Assembly: GCA_002323795.1 (NCBI GenBank)
Contig: DCPZ01000019.1
Location: 1-8,386 of the forward strand
Direction of reading: 5' to 3'
From: Flavobacteriales bacterium UBA1531
GTDB taxonomy: Bacteria; Bacteroidota; Bacteroidia; Flavobacteriales_D; Sanyastnellaceae
DNA: 8,386 bases
In this document: piece after piece, positions 1-7,425 of the stretch
How the letters are laid out: every line of letters starts with the position of its first letter
Numbering within the stretch: the first letter of the stretch is position 1
Translations under genes and position numbers: made by a program
The notes under the pieces: generated by a model
The model's database searches: none
The model's input: only the letters and a program-made list of their open reading frames with translations
Told to the model about the DNA's origin: nothing

Positions 1-72
1 GAGTTCGAGAACTGTCCCGCTCCGGTTACCAAACGGGAGATTGCAGCGATGCGGTCTCCCGTTTTTTGGTTT
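1..72 (+). repeat. Dispersed hairpin repeat, copy 1 (left end cut by window)
   Basis: First of three same-strand copies (others at 4333-4420 and 7426-7517). It opens with the short palindrome GTTCGAGAAC (3-12), continues with TGTCCCGCTCCGG and ACCAAA, then a long hairpin and T-run that end in TTTGGTTT. From the palindrome to the end it is almost identical to copy 3; the differences are single bases, in the palindrome centre (A/T), at GGTTA/GGCTA and in the hairpin (G/A). The match to copy 3 stops at about 72. Copies 2 and 3 share about 17 more bases upstream, so this copy probably begins before the window. I do not recognise the family by name. Confidence 0.85.
33..67 (+). terminator. Intrinsic terminator-type hairpin in repeat copy 1
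   Basis: ACGGGAGA (33-40) pairs perfectly with TCTCCCGT (55-62). Inside it, TTGCA (41-45) pairs with TGCGG (50-54) using two T-G wobbles, leaving a GCGA tetraloop of the GNRA class (46-49). That makes a 13-pair stem followed by six T residues (62-67). It would end plus-strand transcription entering from left of the window. The reverse direction has only three T residues after the stem, so termination there should be weaker. Confidence 0.8.
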
Positions 73-85
73 GGACTTCGCGACT

Positions 86-117
86 TTTGGATTGATTGAA
101 GGATGCGATTGAATTTG
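86..117 (+). promoter_or_regulatory. Candidate Bacteroidetes-type promoter for the 224-2494 operon
   Basis: TTTG at 86-89 and TGAATTTG at 110-117 are separated by 20 bases. The known Bacteroidetes sigma-70 consensus is TTTG at -33 and TAnnTTTG at -7 with about 19-21 bases between; only the A of TA is off. Transcription would start near 124, giving an untranslated leader of about 100 bases before the ATG at 224. The placement just after the terminator of repeat copy 1 is sensible. It was found by eye, and short AT-rich motifs match easily by chance. Confidence 0.35.
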
Positions 118-223
118 TCTTTAAACACAGGGATTCGATTGTTTTTCATCCTTTTCTGGCGAATGCTTTGAGATCTACAATGCTGTGTGTATTCGTACAT
201 TGCGAGGTGAAAAAAAACGACAG

Positions 224-982
224 ATGAAAAGAGCAATCATGTCGTGGTTGAAGAAACTATTCAATGGGGTATATCAGGATAGCTTGCTCCAATGCGACAT
301 TAAGCGGTTGGCAGGAATGTCCGAAGAGGCGGTTTGGCACCATGTGTTGAATGGTAGTTTCGGTAAGGAAGAGGGAAGTCAGTCATTGCCTCTCAATTTG
401 GGAAGATGGGCTGGAGGTGCTTCCTTTTTTTATGTGCTTCATCGCATTTTACAGACGACGGAACCAGGTTACATTTTGGAGATGGGACTCGGGGAATCGT
501 CGAAATTTATTTCGCATCATGCCGCGAAGGAATCGTCTTTGAAACATCACTTTATTATTGAGCATGATCAGAAATGGATTGATTATTTCGTGAAAAATCA
601 TGTGCTTGATGCGAAATCAAAGATTGAATTTCATGACATTGAGCACAGGGCAGATCAAACCGATGGGATCAACGGTTTGGCCTATGCTGACATCCCCGAG
701 GAGCATTGGTTGAACGTGGATTTAGTTGTTATTGATGGTCCTTTTGGAAGAGGTGAATTCGCACGATCGAATGTGTTGGCCCTTGTGCCTTTTCTCAACG
801 ATTCACGTCCATTTGTGTTGCTCTTTGATGACGCGCACCGGATGGGAGAGACGAATACCATAAATGAACTGATGAAACGTCTGACTCAAGCTGGTATTGA
901 GGCACACAGAGCTGAATATGGCGGCATTAAGCGGTGCACGGTCGTCTGCTCCAAAGGGCATGCTTGGCTTAAGACCCTGTGA
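224..982 (+). CDS. Class I SAM-methyltransferase-like (Rossmann-fold) protein
   Basis: A 252-residue protein, probably cytoplasmic; no signal peptide or membrane segment is evident. The fold call rests on a motif series typical of small class I methyltransferases near polysaccharide genes. A glycine-rich loop ILEMGLGESSKF (residues 84-95) resembles the SAM-binding motif I. An acidic residue follows strand 2 in IIEHDQKW (E113, D115). DLVVIDGPFGRGEFARS starts at residue 166, and LFDDAHR holds D202/D203. The exact substrate cannot be read, and methyltransfer itself is inference from the fold. I chose ATG 224 (MKRAIMSWLKKL); GTG 185 extends the frame by 13 residues, and ATG 239 is an equally plausible start giving 247 residues. 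A weak GAGG lies at 204-207, too far upstream to decide. Only six bases separate it from the next gene, so the two are probably one operon. Confidence 0.75.
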   Translation: MKRAIMSWLKKLFNGVYQDSLLQCDIKRLAGMSEEAVWHHVLNGSFGKEEGSQSLPLNLGRWAGGASFFYVLHRILQTTEPGYILEMGLGESSKFISHHAAKESSLKHHFIIEHDQKWIDYFVKNHVLDAKSKIEFHDIEHRADQTDGINGLAYADIPEEHWLNVDLVVIDGPFGRGEFARSNVLALVPFLNDSRPFVLLFDDAHRMGETNTINELMKRLTQAGIEAHRAEYGGIKRCTVVCSKGHAWLKTL

Positions 983-988
983 TCAAAG

Positions 989-2494
989 ATGCCTAGAATA
1001 AATCACTTGCGTTTTTTGGTCTCGTATGCGTGGCATAAGGTTTTTGGTGGTTTGCATAAAAGTCGAGGGCTCAATGCCGCGTTTGGGCAGCGGGACTGGG
1101 AACGTTTTGAGGAGCTCATATCAGACCCCCAATTATCCGACAGTTTGAAGCTTGTATGGGGTGCCATGCGTTCCGATTATTTTCAAGAATTGGACAATCC
1201 CGCTGCGGATTGGCTTGAAGTGAATGAGAAGCTCACGAGGCGAGGGCATTTTTTGAGCTACCTGGCCTTTCAAAACTACTTGAATGCTTTGATTGCGATT
1301 GGATCGTTGGAGCAATTCAAATTGGAGTTTTCTCGACAGCACAGAGAATTCATGGTCCACCTGCCGCTAAGCAGTGTTGCGAGTGCGGGAGCGTTGTTCA
1401 TTCGGGAACAGGACTTCGCGGGGTGTCTGAGGTTCTTTGATCACATCCGAGGAACGCTCCCCAGTGAAAAAAAATCACTTTTTGATCTCAAATCGTTTGC
1501 TTACCGCTGGATTTCCAAGCAGCAGTTGAATGAATTGGACCAGAACGGAAAAGCCAACTTGTCGGTTGAACTGGTGGACTTTATGCGCAACGTATTTCAG
1601 CCAGGATCTCCAGCCATGAGTGTCTTGGAGACGTCCCAATCGTGTTGGAAAGCAATTGGGCAGTTGAATCCGAGTTTATTGTTAGAACTGCGGTATCAGT
1701 TGCACGAGAGACAAAAATTGCGCGAGTTGGTTCTCTCTGCCTTAAGAGAAGGCTCACCACTCCTTTTCCTAAGATTGGGTGATGGAGAGGCCTATGCGTT
1801 TTATAATGAGGCCACAGAGCAAAGTGCACTTTTTCGAGATCATCTTGAATTGCTTTGGTGGGGTCGAACGTTGCCCGAAGGGTTGCGGAAGGATTTATCA
1901 GCCAAGGTCCAAGAAACACTTGGTGCGGCAGATATCATCGGCCTCCCAAGCGCACCGCGGTTGGCTCAGGTTTTGCATCAATTTACTCCAGGCGCATTGT
2001 CCGAAGCATCTCGCAAACAGCAAGGTCTCTTCATGGGGGTGGAAGAAAATGTCAAGAATGGCAATATTTCTTGCAAATGTTGGGTAGATGAATACGCCAA
2101 TTATGCTTTTGTGGACAGCGTGGTTTTGGAGGAGTTGATTGCTACTGCAAAAAACGTCGTGGTTGTGGGATGTTTTGAAATCCCCGAAAATCATGCCTTG
2201 GACAATCAAAAAGTGACGCTGATTCCCATCCCACCCGTCCAGAAAGTTTCAACGGCGAAAGGGTTGGTATCTGCCTCCGGTTTCCTTCCCGACATTATTG
2301 TTGATTTGCAGCTAGAAATCGAACCTTTGCTTGAGCGGGGGAGTCTACTTCTGCTCGCAGCTGGTTTTGCCGGCAAGCCTCTCTTGCTTACTGCAAAAAA
2401 ACAAGGCGCTGTGGCGCTTGATTTTGGCAGTGGACTTGACCACGTGCTCGGTTACAAAACCCGCAGTCCGGAGCTGACGCACCTTTTCAGTTAA
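989..2494 (+). CDS. Putative GT-D-fold glycosyltransferase with a long unassigned N-terminal domain
   Basis: A 501-residue protein starting six bases after the methyltransferase-like gene. From about residue 245 the sequence resembles the GT-D glycosyltransferase fold (DUF1792 type). It has RLGDGE at 262-267, whose D265-x-E267 matches the DxE metal/nucleotide-sugar motif. Then come a VVVVGCFE strand, an IPIPP segment, and a C-terminal LLLLAAGFAGKPLLLTAKKQ segment followed by GAVALDFGSGLDH, which corresponds to the family's closing aaG...DiG pattern. Residues 1 to about 240 are mostly helical, contain no motif I recognise, and may be a repeat or partner-binding domain. There is no signal peptide. 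With its neighbour it suggests assembly or decoration of a surface polysaccharide or glycoprotein in the cytoplasm. The GT-D assignment is from motif memory, not a profile search; donor and acceptor sugars are unknown. Confidence 0.65.
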   Translation: MPRINHLRFLVSYAWHKVFGGLHKSRGLNAAFGQRDWERFEELISDPQLSDSLKLVWGAMRSDYFQELDNPAADWLEVNEKLTRRGHFLSYLAFQNYLNALIAIGSLEQFKLEFSRQHREFMVHLPLSSVASAGALFIREQDFAGCLRFFDHIRGTLPSEKKSLFDLKSFAYRWISKQQLNELDQNGKANLSVELVDFMRNVFQPGSPAMSVLETSQSCWKAIGQLNPSLLLELRYQLHERQKLRELVLSALREGSPLLFLRLGDGEAYAFYNEATEQSALFRDHLELLWWGRTLPEGLRKDLSAKVQETLGAADIIGLPSAPRLAQVLHQFTPGALSEASRKQQGLFMGVEENVKNGNISCKCWVDEYANYAFVDSVVLEELIATAKNVVVVGCFEIPENHALDNQKVTLIPIPPVQKVSTAKGLVSASGFLPDIIVDLQLEIEPLLERGSLLLLAAGFAGKPLLLTAKKQGAVALDFGSGLDHVLGYKTRSPELTHLFS

Positions 2495-2617
2495 AATCAC
2501 ATCGCTTCAAAACGGCACGTAATTCTCGATCCTTACGACCCAAGAAGAATACTCTGCAGTTCAATTGGACCCGCATCGTCAAAAGTGCAAATCCGTCATC
2601 GGGACTAGGAAGACAGA

Positions 2618-2647
2618 TTTGACCAGGTTGAACACGCAGTGAGTTTG
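2618..2647 (+). promoter_or_regulatory. Candidate Bacteroidetes-type promoter for the sulfatase
   Basis: TTTG at 2618-2621 and TGAGTTTG at 2640-2647 are 18 bases apart. This fits the TTTG / TAnnTTTG promoter layout except for TG instead of TA, the same deviation as the candidate at 86-117. Transcription would start around 2654, leaving a leader of about 16 bases before the ATG at 2670. The 175-base gap after the upstream gene has no convincing terminator, so some read-through from the operon is also possible. Confidence 0.35.
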
Positions 2648-2669
2648 CTTTTGTACTTTTCAGCGAACA

Positions 2670-4307
2670 ATGCATGCAAGTCAAATAATTCTCCCCGGTT
2701 TCTTGGGTTTTTGTGTGCTATCGGCGTGTGAGATCAGTCCTTTAAAGGGACCACATCAGATCGAAAAGACCGCATCGTTGATTTGGATCGTTTGCGAGGA
2801 TGAATCGCTTTTTTTCGCTCAATACGGTGATAGTGCAGCACACACACCTCATCTGAACGCACTCGCTGATGAAGGGACTGTGTTTGATCACATGTTTTCC
2901 GTGGCGCCCGTTTGTTCTCCTTCTCGGAGCAGCATTTTGACAGGTGTATTGCCTACGTCAATGGGATCGCATCACATGCGGGCTTTTAAAGGCAATGGCG
3001 AAGGAATGAATTGGCAGACGGGGCTTCCCTTTTATTCGGCAAAAGCTCCTCCCCAAATTCGTGCGTTCACGGAACATCTTCGACTCCAAGGGATTTACTG
3101 CACGAACAATGCGAAAGAGGATTATAATTTCCAGACGCCTCCCATGGCGTGGGATGCATCTTCGCCACAGGCGCATTGGCGCAATCGTCCCGATGGCGCG
3201 CCCTTTTTTTCTGTGTTCAATGTGTTCGCAACGCACGAGTCTAGTATCTGGAAAGAATCAAATGAACCCTGCGACATTGATCCTTTAGAGGTGCCCATTC
3301 CCGATCTTCTACCGAATGGCCGGGTGGTTCGAAACGATGCAAGAACCAATTACTGCAACATTGAGAGGATGGATCGGGAAATCGGTCAAATTTTGGAAGA
3401 TTTAAAAACCGATGGACTTTACGACCAGTCAATGATTGTGTTTTTTAGCGATCATGGAGGGCCATTTCCACTTTACAAGCGAGAATTGTCCGATGCTGGA
3501 CTCCACGTGCCGTTGATCATCAAATGGCCCAAGGGCGTCGAGGGTCCGGAACGCAACACAGGCATGTTCTCGTTCTTGGACTTGGCACCTACCGCGTTGA
3601 GTTGGTTGGGGCTTGCGCCGCCTCCAGTGCTTCCCGGAGAAGTGATTCATCCCGAATCGTCCGGTCACAGAGCTCTTTATGGGGCGTCTGATCGAATGGA
3701 TGAACAATATGACAGGAGAAGGACGATTCGGACGCAAAACTGGAGACTCACTCACAACTTGTACCCGGAACACATCGAACAGATTTCATTTCGTGAATCT
3801 ATGGCCACCAGCGCTGCAATTGACTCTGCCGCTTCCATGGGTTTGGAGCCATGGGATTCATGGAAAAATGAGCCACGTCCTGAGTGGCAATTGTACAATG
3901 TTCATCAAGATGCAATGAACCCCGTCCCAGATTCAATGCTCGACGCCAACGCTGCTGTTTTTGCGTCGCTGGCTTTGATGTTGGATTCTGTATTCAATGA
4001 AACGAATGATTTTGGATACGTCGACGAAGCTGTTCTACTCGATCAATTTCATCCTAATGGAGAACCCGATACTTTACTTGCGCCTGAAGTTTCCTTGCAA
4101 GGCGGATTCATTGCCCTGAAGCATGATGATCCTAATGCCTCGCTGGGTTGGAAATATTCTCATGAAAGCTCAGAAAGGTGGAACATTCTTGCGCCAGGAC
4201 AACGCATGAAAGTATCCGACGATTCAAGTTCTATCGAAGTCATCGCTGCTCGAATTGGGTGGCAGCACGGACGCAGCTTGATGGAAATAAGACCTCCTGC
4301 ATACTGA
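2670..4307 (+). CDS. Lipoprotein sulfatase, type I (formylglycine-dependent)
   Basis: A 545-residue sulfatase of the alkaline phosphatase/arylsulfatase superfamily, hydrolysing sulfate esters or N-sulfates, probably on glycans at the cell surface. The N-terminus is a hydrophobic signal ending in the lipobox LSAC (C20), so the protein should be lipid-anchored after export; its n-region lacks Lys/Arg, which is unusual. Metal-site acids are E43/D44 in CEDES. The catalytic motif CSPSR is at 82-86; C82 is the residue converted to formylglycine by FGE or anSME elsewhere in the genome. THE at 188-190 and FFSDHGG with D261/H262, followed by YKREL, give the remaining active-site landmarks. The stretch CTNNAKEDYNF and AHWRNR resembles heparan-N-sulfatase-like bacterial sulfatases, but I cannot assign a subfamily or substrate. 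TGA at 2640 blocks an earlier start in frame. It converges with acnB. Confidence 0.93.
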   Translation: MHASQIILPGFLGFCVLSACEISPLKGPHQIEKTASLIWIVCEDESLFFAQYGDSAAHTPHLNALADEGTVFDHMFSVAPVCSPSRSSILTGVLPTSMGSHHMRAFKGNGEGMNWQTGLPFYSAKAPPQIRAFTEHLRLQGIYCTNNAKEDYNFQTPPMAWDASSPQAHWRNRPDGAPFFSVFNVFATHESSIWKESNEPCDIDPLEVPIPDLLPNGRVVRNDARTNYCNIERMDREIGQILEDLKTDGLYDQSMIVFFSDHGGPFPLYKRELSDAGLHVPLIIKWPKGVEGPERNTGMFSFLDLAPTALSWLGLAPPPVLPGEVIHPESSGHRALYGASDRMDEQYDRRRTIRTQNWRLTHNLYPEHIEQISFRESMATSAAIDSAASMGLEPWDSWKNEPRPEWQLYNVHQDAMNPVPDSMLDANAAVFASLALMLDSVFNETNDFGYVDEAVLLDQFHPNGEPDTLLAPEVSLQGGFIALKHDDPNASLGWKYSHESSERWNILAPGQRMKVSDDSSSIEVIAARIGWQHGRSLMEIRPPAY

Positions 4308-4332
4308 TTGCTGAATCCGAAGAATACAGGCC

Positions 4333-4420
4333 ATCGAGGTTAGCGAATAAAGAGTTCGAGAACTGTCCCGCTTCGGTGACCATTGGTATCGTTGCAACGA
4401 TGCGGGATCTCCCAGTGTAC
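4333..4420 (+). repeat. Dispersed hairpin repeat, copy 2 (decayed)
   Basis: Lies in the 113-base gap between the convergent sulfatase and acnB stop codons. It keeps the upstream block ATCGAGgTTAGCgAATA shared with copy 3, the palindrome GTTCGAGAAC (4354-4363), the TGTCCCGCTtCGG segment and ACCA. The terminator stem is rearranged: the 5' arm is lost and replaced by the perfect 14-base palindrome ATCGTTGCAACGAT (4388-4401). Remnants GCGGGATCTCCC remain, and there is no T-run. It is therefore a poor terminator for either gene. The position at two gene ends fits a tolerated insertion or a worn old copy. Confidence 0.75.
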
Positions 4421-7222
4421 TTAGTAAGAAAGTAGGTGACCAGGCTTCGCAGTAATACTGCTTTTCGGGGGAGCAAATTGTGTCAATTTAATTCCTTTTA
4501 CGGAATACCGATATTCTTCCAGTGTGGGTGTCCTTCCAAGAATAGCTGAAAGAACGACAACCGGTGTTGAAGCAAGGAGCGATTCACCTTTTTTTCGATC
4601 GGTATCTGCTACAACTCTCCCCTGGAACAATCGGGTTGACGTAGCCATAACCGTATCACCTTTCTCAGCTTTTTCTTGATTACCCATGCACAAATTGCAA
4701 CCAGGACGCTCGAGGTACAAGATGTTATCGTATTCGAGGCGGGCGACAGTCTTGGGATTGGCGTCGTTAAATTCGAAACCCGAGTATTTCTGTAGAATTT
4801 CCCAATCCCCTTCCTGCTTCAGCTCTTCTATGATATTATACGTTGGCGCTGTGACCACCAGAGGAGCATGAAATTTAACCTCTCCGTATAGTTCCTCGAG
4901 ATTCTTGAGCATTTTCGCCACCACCTTTATATCACCTTTGTGGACCATGCAAGAGCCCACAAATCCAAGGTCAACATGCTTATTGCCTTCATAAAATGAA
5001 AGCTCACGGATGGTGTCATGGGTGTAGCGTTTGGAGACATCGTCATTGTTTACGTCGGGATCAGCAATCATAGGCTCATTTATGATGTCCAAATCCACTA
5101 CAAACTCAGCATGGTATTTTGCACTTGCATCAGGGGCTAGTGGAGGCCGCGCCCCGGATTTTATTTCAGAAATTCTCGCATTTGCTTTATCAACGAGGCC
5201 CTGAAGGACATTTTGATCGTTGTCCATGCCCTTGAGAATCATTATCTCAATGCGGTTCCGTGCTATTTCAAGCGATTTTACGAGGGTTTCGGATTCCGAT
5301 ATGCATATCGCTGCCTTAGCTTTCATTTCTGCTGTCCAGTCAGTGAAAGTAAATGCTTGGTCAGCTAAGAGTGTTCCAATATGGACTTCAATTATTCTGC
5401 CTTGAAACACGTTTTCCCCTTGGAAGTGCTCGAGCATTTGGGATTGTGTGGCATGCACCACATCGCGAAAATCCATATGGTCTGCCATCTTTCCTTTGAA
5501 AGTGACTTTGACTGACTCAGGTATCGGCATGGAGGCTTCACCTGTCGCTAACGCGAGAGCAACTGTTCCCGAGTCTGCTCCAAAGGCGACACCTTTGGAC
5601 ATCCTTGTATGAGAGTCTCCCCCGATTATGATGGCCCAGTCATCAACGGTTAAGTCGTTGAGCACTTTATGGATGACATCAGTTAATGGATGATATGAGT
5701 CCCTTGGATCGCGTCCCGTAATGAGGCCAAAATCCTGCATGAAAGACATGAGTCTCGGGGTATTCGCTTGCGCCTTTGTGTCCCACACCGAGGCCGTATG
5801 ACATCCTGATTGATATCCGGCATCCACAATTGGGGAAATGACTTTAGCCGCCATCATTTCCAGTTCTTGGGATGTCATTAGCCCTGTTGTGTCCTGTGAA
5901 CCAACAATATTCACTTCAACCCTCACATACGAGCCAGCATGAAGCACAGCACCGGACGTCCCTACAGCATTTTTATTGAATATTTTTTCTACAGCTGTAA
6001 GCCCTTGATTTTCATTGGATATTTCTTTCGATGGGGCATAAATGGTTGGGGCGGTTATCCCCAGAGTTTCTGCAGCAAAAGATTGCAGCTTTTTCCCAAA
6101 AACAATAGCATAGGAGCCTTTCGCTCTTATGAATTCCATTTTTTGAGGTGTGAGTGCAGAGGAAATATCAATTAGCTCGTTGCGGTCCTGATCGTATAAC
6201 TTCTTGGTCTTCGTATTGATGGTCAAAACCGTTCCCGTGTCTACAGAGAATTTCTTCTTCAGCACAGGTTCTCCTTCATCATCCATCACCAATTCACCTG
6301 CATCGTCGTATTGTTTTTCCCAATTTTGCAGGTCGACACCAATACCACCGGTGACCCCTACGGTTGTCAAGAATATTGGTGATATTCCGTTGGTTCCCCC
6401 TACGATTGGAGCGATATTGATGAAGGGCACGTATGGACTAGATGGCTTTCCAATCCAGAGCGCTACATTGTTAACACCCGACATTCTCGACGACCCTACT
6501 CCCATGGTCCCTTTCTCGGCGAGTAGCATTACCTGCTTATCTGGATGCGCTTTTTTAAGCATTAGGAGCTCTTCTTGGCGTTGTTCGTCAAATTCGAACA
6601 TGCATTGGCCATGGAGTTCCCTATCCGCTCTTGAGTGAGCTTCTTTTCCAGGTGATAAGAGATCCGTTGAAATGTCTCCGATTCCAGCAACGTAGGTGAC
6701 GATTTTGATTTCTTCGTCAACCTCGGGTAAGTTGGTAAAAAACTCAGCCCGGGCATAGCTGCTCAATAAGTCCTCGACAATTGGGTTTTTCGATTTGAAA
6801 GCCTCTCTAAGTCTTGCCATATCTGCTTCGTACAGAAAGACTTGAGTTTTCAGTACCTCAGCGGCTTTTTCAGCGATGGATTTGTCTTCAGTTAAGGCTA
6901 AATCAATCAATGCCTCAACAGAAGGACCGCCTTTCATGTGAGAAAGCTGTTCAAAGGCAAAATCTGATGAAATTTCTTCGGTGGTACAATGCCCAAGAAT
7001 AATTTCCTTTAGAAACGCGGATTTTACAGCCGCTGCATCGGTTGTCCCTGGAAGAATATTGTAGATAAAATAGTGCAACGAGTCCTCCCGATGTACGTGG
7101 GTTTTATCCCTTATTTGAGCTACAATTTCTGCGGTTAGGTTTTTTCCAACAATTGGCAGAGGGCTAAGTCCATTGCTTTTCCTTTCCTCTATCTCCCCTA
7201 AATAATCTGCGTAATGATTCAT
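4421..7222 (-). CDS. acnB: Aconitate hydratase B (bifunctional aconitase 2 / 2-methylisocitrate dehydratase)
   Basis: A 933-residue cytoplasmic TCA-cycle enzyme interconverting citrate and isocitrate via cis-aconitate. The AcnB family also often handles 2-methyl-cis-aconitate. The order is that of AcnB, not AcnA: N-terminal HEAT-like helices (about 1-155), the swivel domain (about 165-385, with GVGSSRMSGVNN), then the catalytic core. Key residues are visible: VGSQDTTG around D444, SGCHTA with C474/H475, GGDSHTR at 534-540, 4Fe-4S ligands C758 (GSCM), C842 and C845 (GCNLCMGNQ), and STR at 862-864. It is longer than the 865 residues of E. coli AcnB, as I expect for Bacteroidetes homologues. The start is supported by the family-like MNHYADYLGEIEERK. 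GGAGGT lies just one base before the ATG, too close for a standard ribosome site. It appears intact and monocistronic. Confidence 0.97.
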   Translation of the reverse strand: MNHYADYLGEIEERKSNGLSPLPIVGKNLTAEIVAQIRDKTHVHREDSLHYFIYNILPGTTDAAAVKSAFLKEIILGHCTTEEISSDFAFEQLSHMKGGPSVEALIDLALTEDKSIAEKAAEVLKTQVFLYEADMARLREAFKSKNPIVEDLLSSYARAEFFTNLPEVDEEIKIVTYVAGIGDISTDLLSPGKEAHSRADRELHGQCMFEFDEQRQEELLMLKKAHPDKQVMLLAEKGTMGVGSSRMSGVNNVALWIGKPSSPYVPFINIAPIVGGTNGISPIFLTTVGVTGGIGVDLQNWEKQYDDAGELVMDDEGEPVLKKKFSVDTGTVLTINTKTKKLYDQDRNELIDISSALTPQKMEFIRAKGSYAIVFGKKLQSFAAETLGITAPTIYAPSKEISNENQGLTAVEKIFNKNAVGTSGAVLHAGSYVRVEVNIVGSQDTTGLMTSQELEMMAAKVISPIVDAGYQSGCHTASVWDTKAQANTPRLMSFMQDFGLITGRDPRDSYHPLTDVIHKVLNDLTVDDWAIIIGGDSHTRMSKGVAFGADSGTVALALATGEASMPIPESVKVTFKGKMADHMDFRDVVHATQSQMLEHFQGENVFQGRIIEVHIGTLLADQAFTFTDWTAEMKAKAAICISESETLVKSLEIARNRIEIMILKGMDNDQNVLQGLVDKANARISEIKSGARPPLAPDASAKYHAEFVVDLDIINEPMIADPDVNNDDVSKRYTHDTIRELSFYEGNKHVDLGFVGSCMVHKGDIKVVAKMLKNLEELYGEVKFHAPLVVTAPTYNIIEELKQEGDWEILQKYSGFEFNDANPKTVARLEYDNILYLERPGCNLCMGNQEKAEKGDTVMATSTRLFQGRVVADTDRKKGESLLASTPVVVLSAILGRTPTLEEYRYSVKGIKLTQFAPPKSSITAKPGHLLSY

Positions 7223-7425
7223 GACCTCCGTAGCACTTTCAGCAGGTGTAAAATTAGTGAATTTCGCTTAATTATTTCTCTTAAACGAAGCGATGAAATA
7301 TACGCAGAGCAGCGACGCGCAGAACTTCGGAGAAGATGTAAAAAGGCTCACGAATAGACATCAATAGGCTCATAGATTTCGCCAAATATTACGTGTCGAA
7401 GGTGTTCCTTCAATTCCTTGAGTCT
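7223..7425. other. Gene-free region upstream of acnB
   Basis: No coding sequence is convincing here. It should hold the acnB promoter, read on the minus strand. Two -7-like boxes are visible on that strand, TAATTTTA (7256-7249) and TATATTTC (7302-7295), but neither has a TTTG box at the right distance. A six-base inverted repeat TCGCTT (7264-7269) / AAGCGA (7288-7293) sits 42-71 bases before the acnB start. A direct repeat AGGCTCA occurs at 7344-7350 and 7366-7372, 22 bases apart. These could be operator sites, but the evidence is thin. Confidence 0.4.

Noticed and set aside
185..223. GTG start at 185 for the first gene
   Set aside because: It would add a Lys/Arg-rich 13-residue extension with no family support, while ATG 224 and ATG 239 give ordinary N-termini.
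2487..2684. Minus-strand 65-codon open frame spanning the gap before the sulfatase
   Set aside because: It overlaps both neighbouring genes' ends, has no recognisable motif or start context, and its composition looks like chance.
6204..6638. Plus-strand 144-codon open frame inside acnB
   Set aside because: It is antisense to a conserved, intact enzyme domain and has a low-complexity Ser/Pro-rich translation typical of shadow frames.
7223..7230. Shine-Dalgarno site for acnB
   Set aside because: GGAGGT is only one base from the ATG, too close for normal function, and Bacteroidetes generally depend little on such sites.
7249..7302. acnB promoter at TAATTTTA or TATATTTC (minus strand)
   Set aside because: Neither box has a TTTG partner at 18-21 bases, so neither is called as a separate feature.
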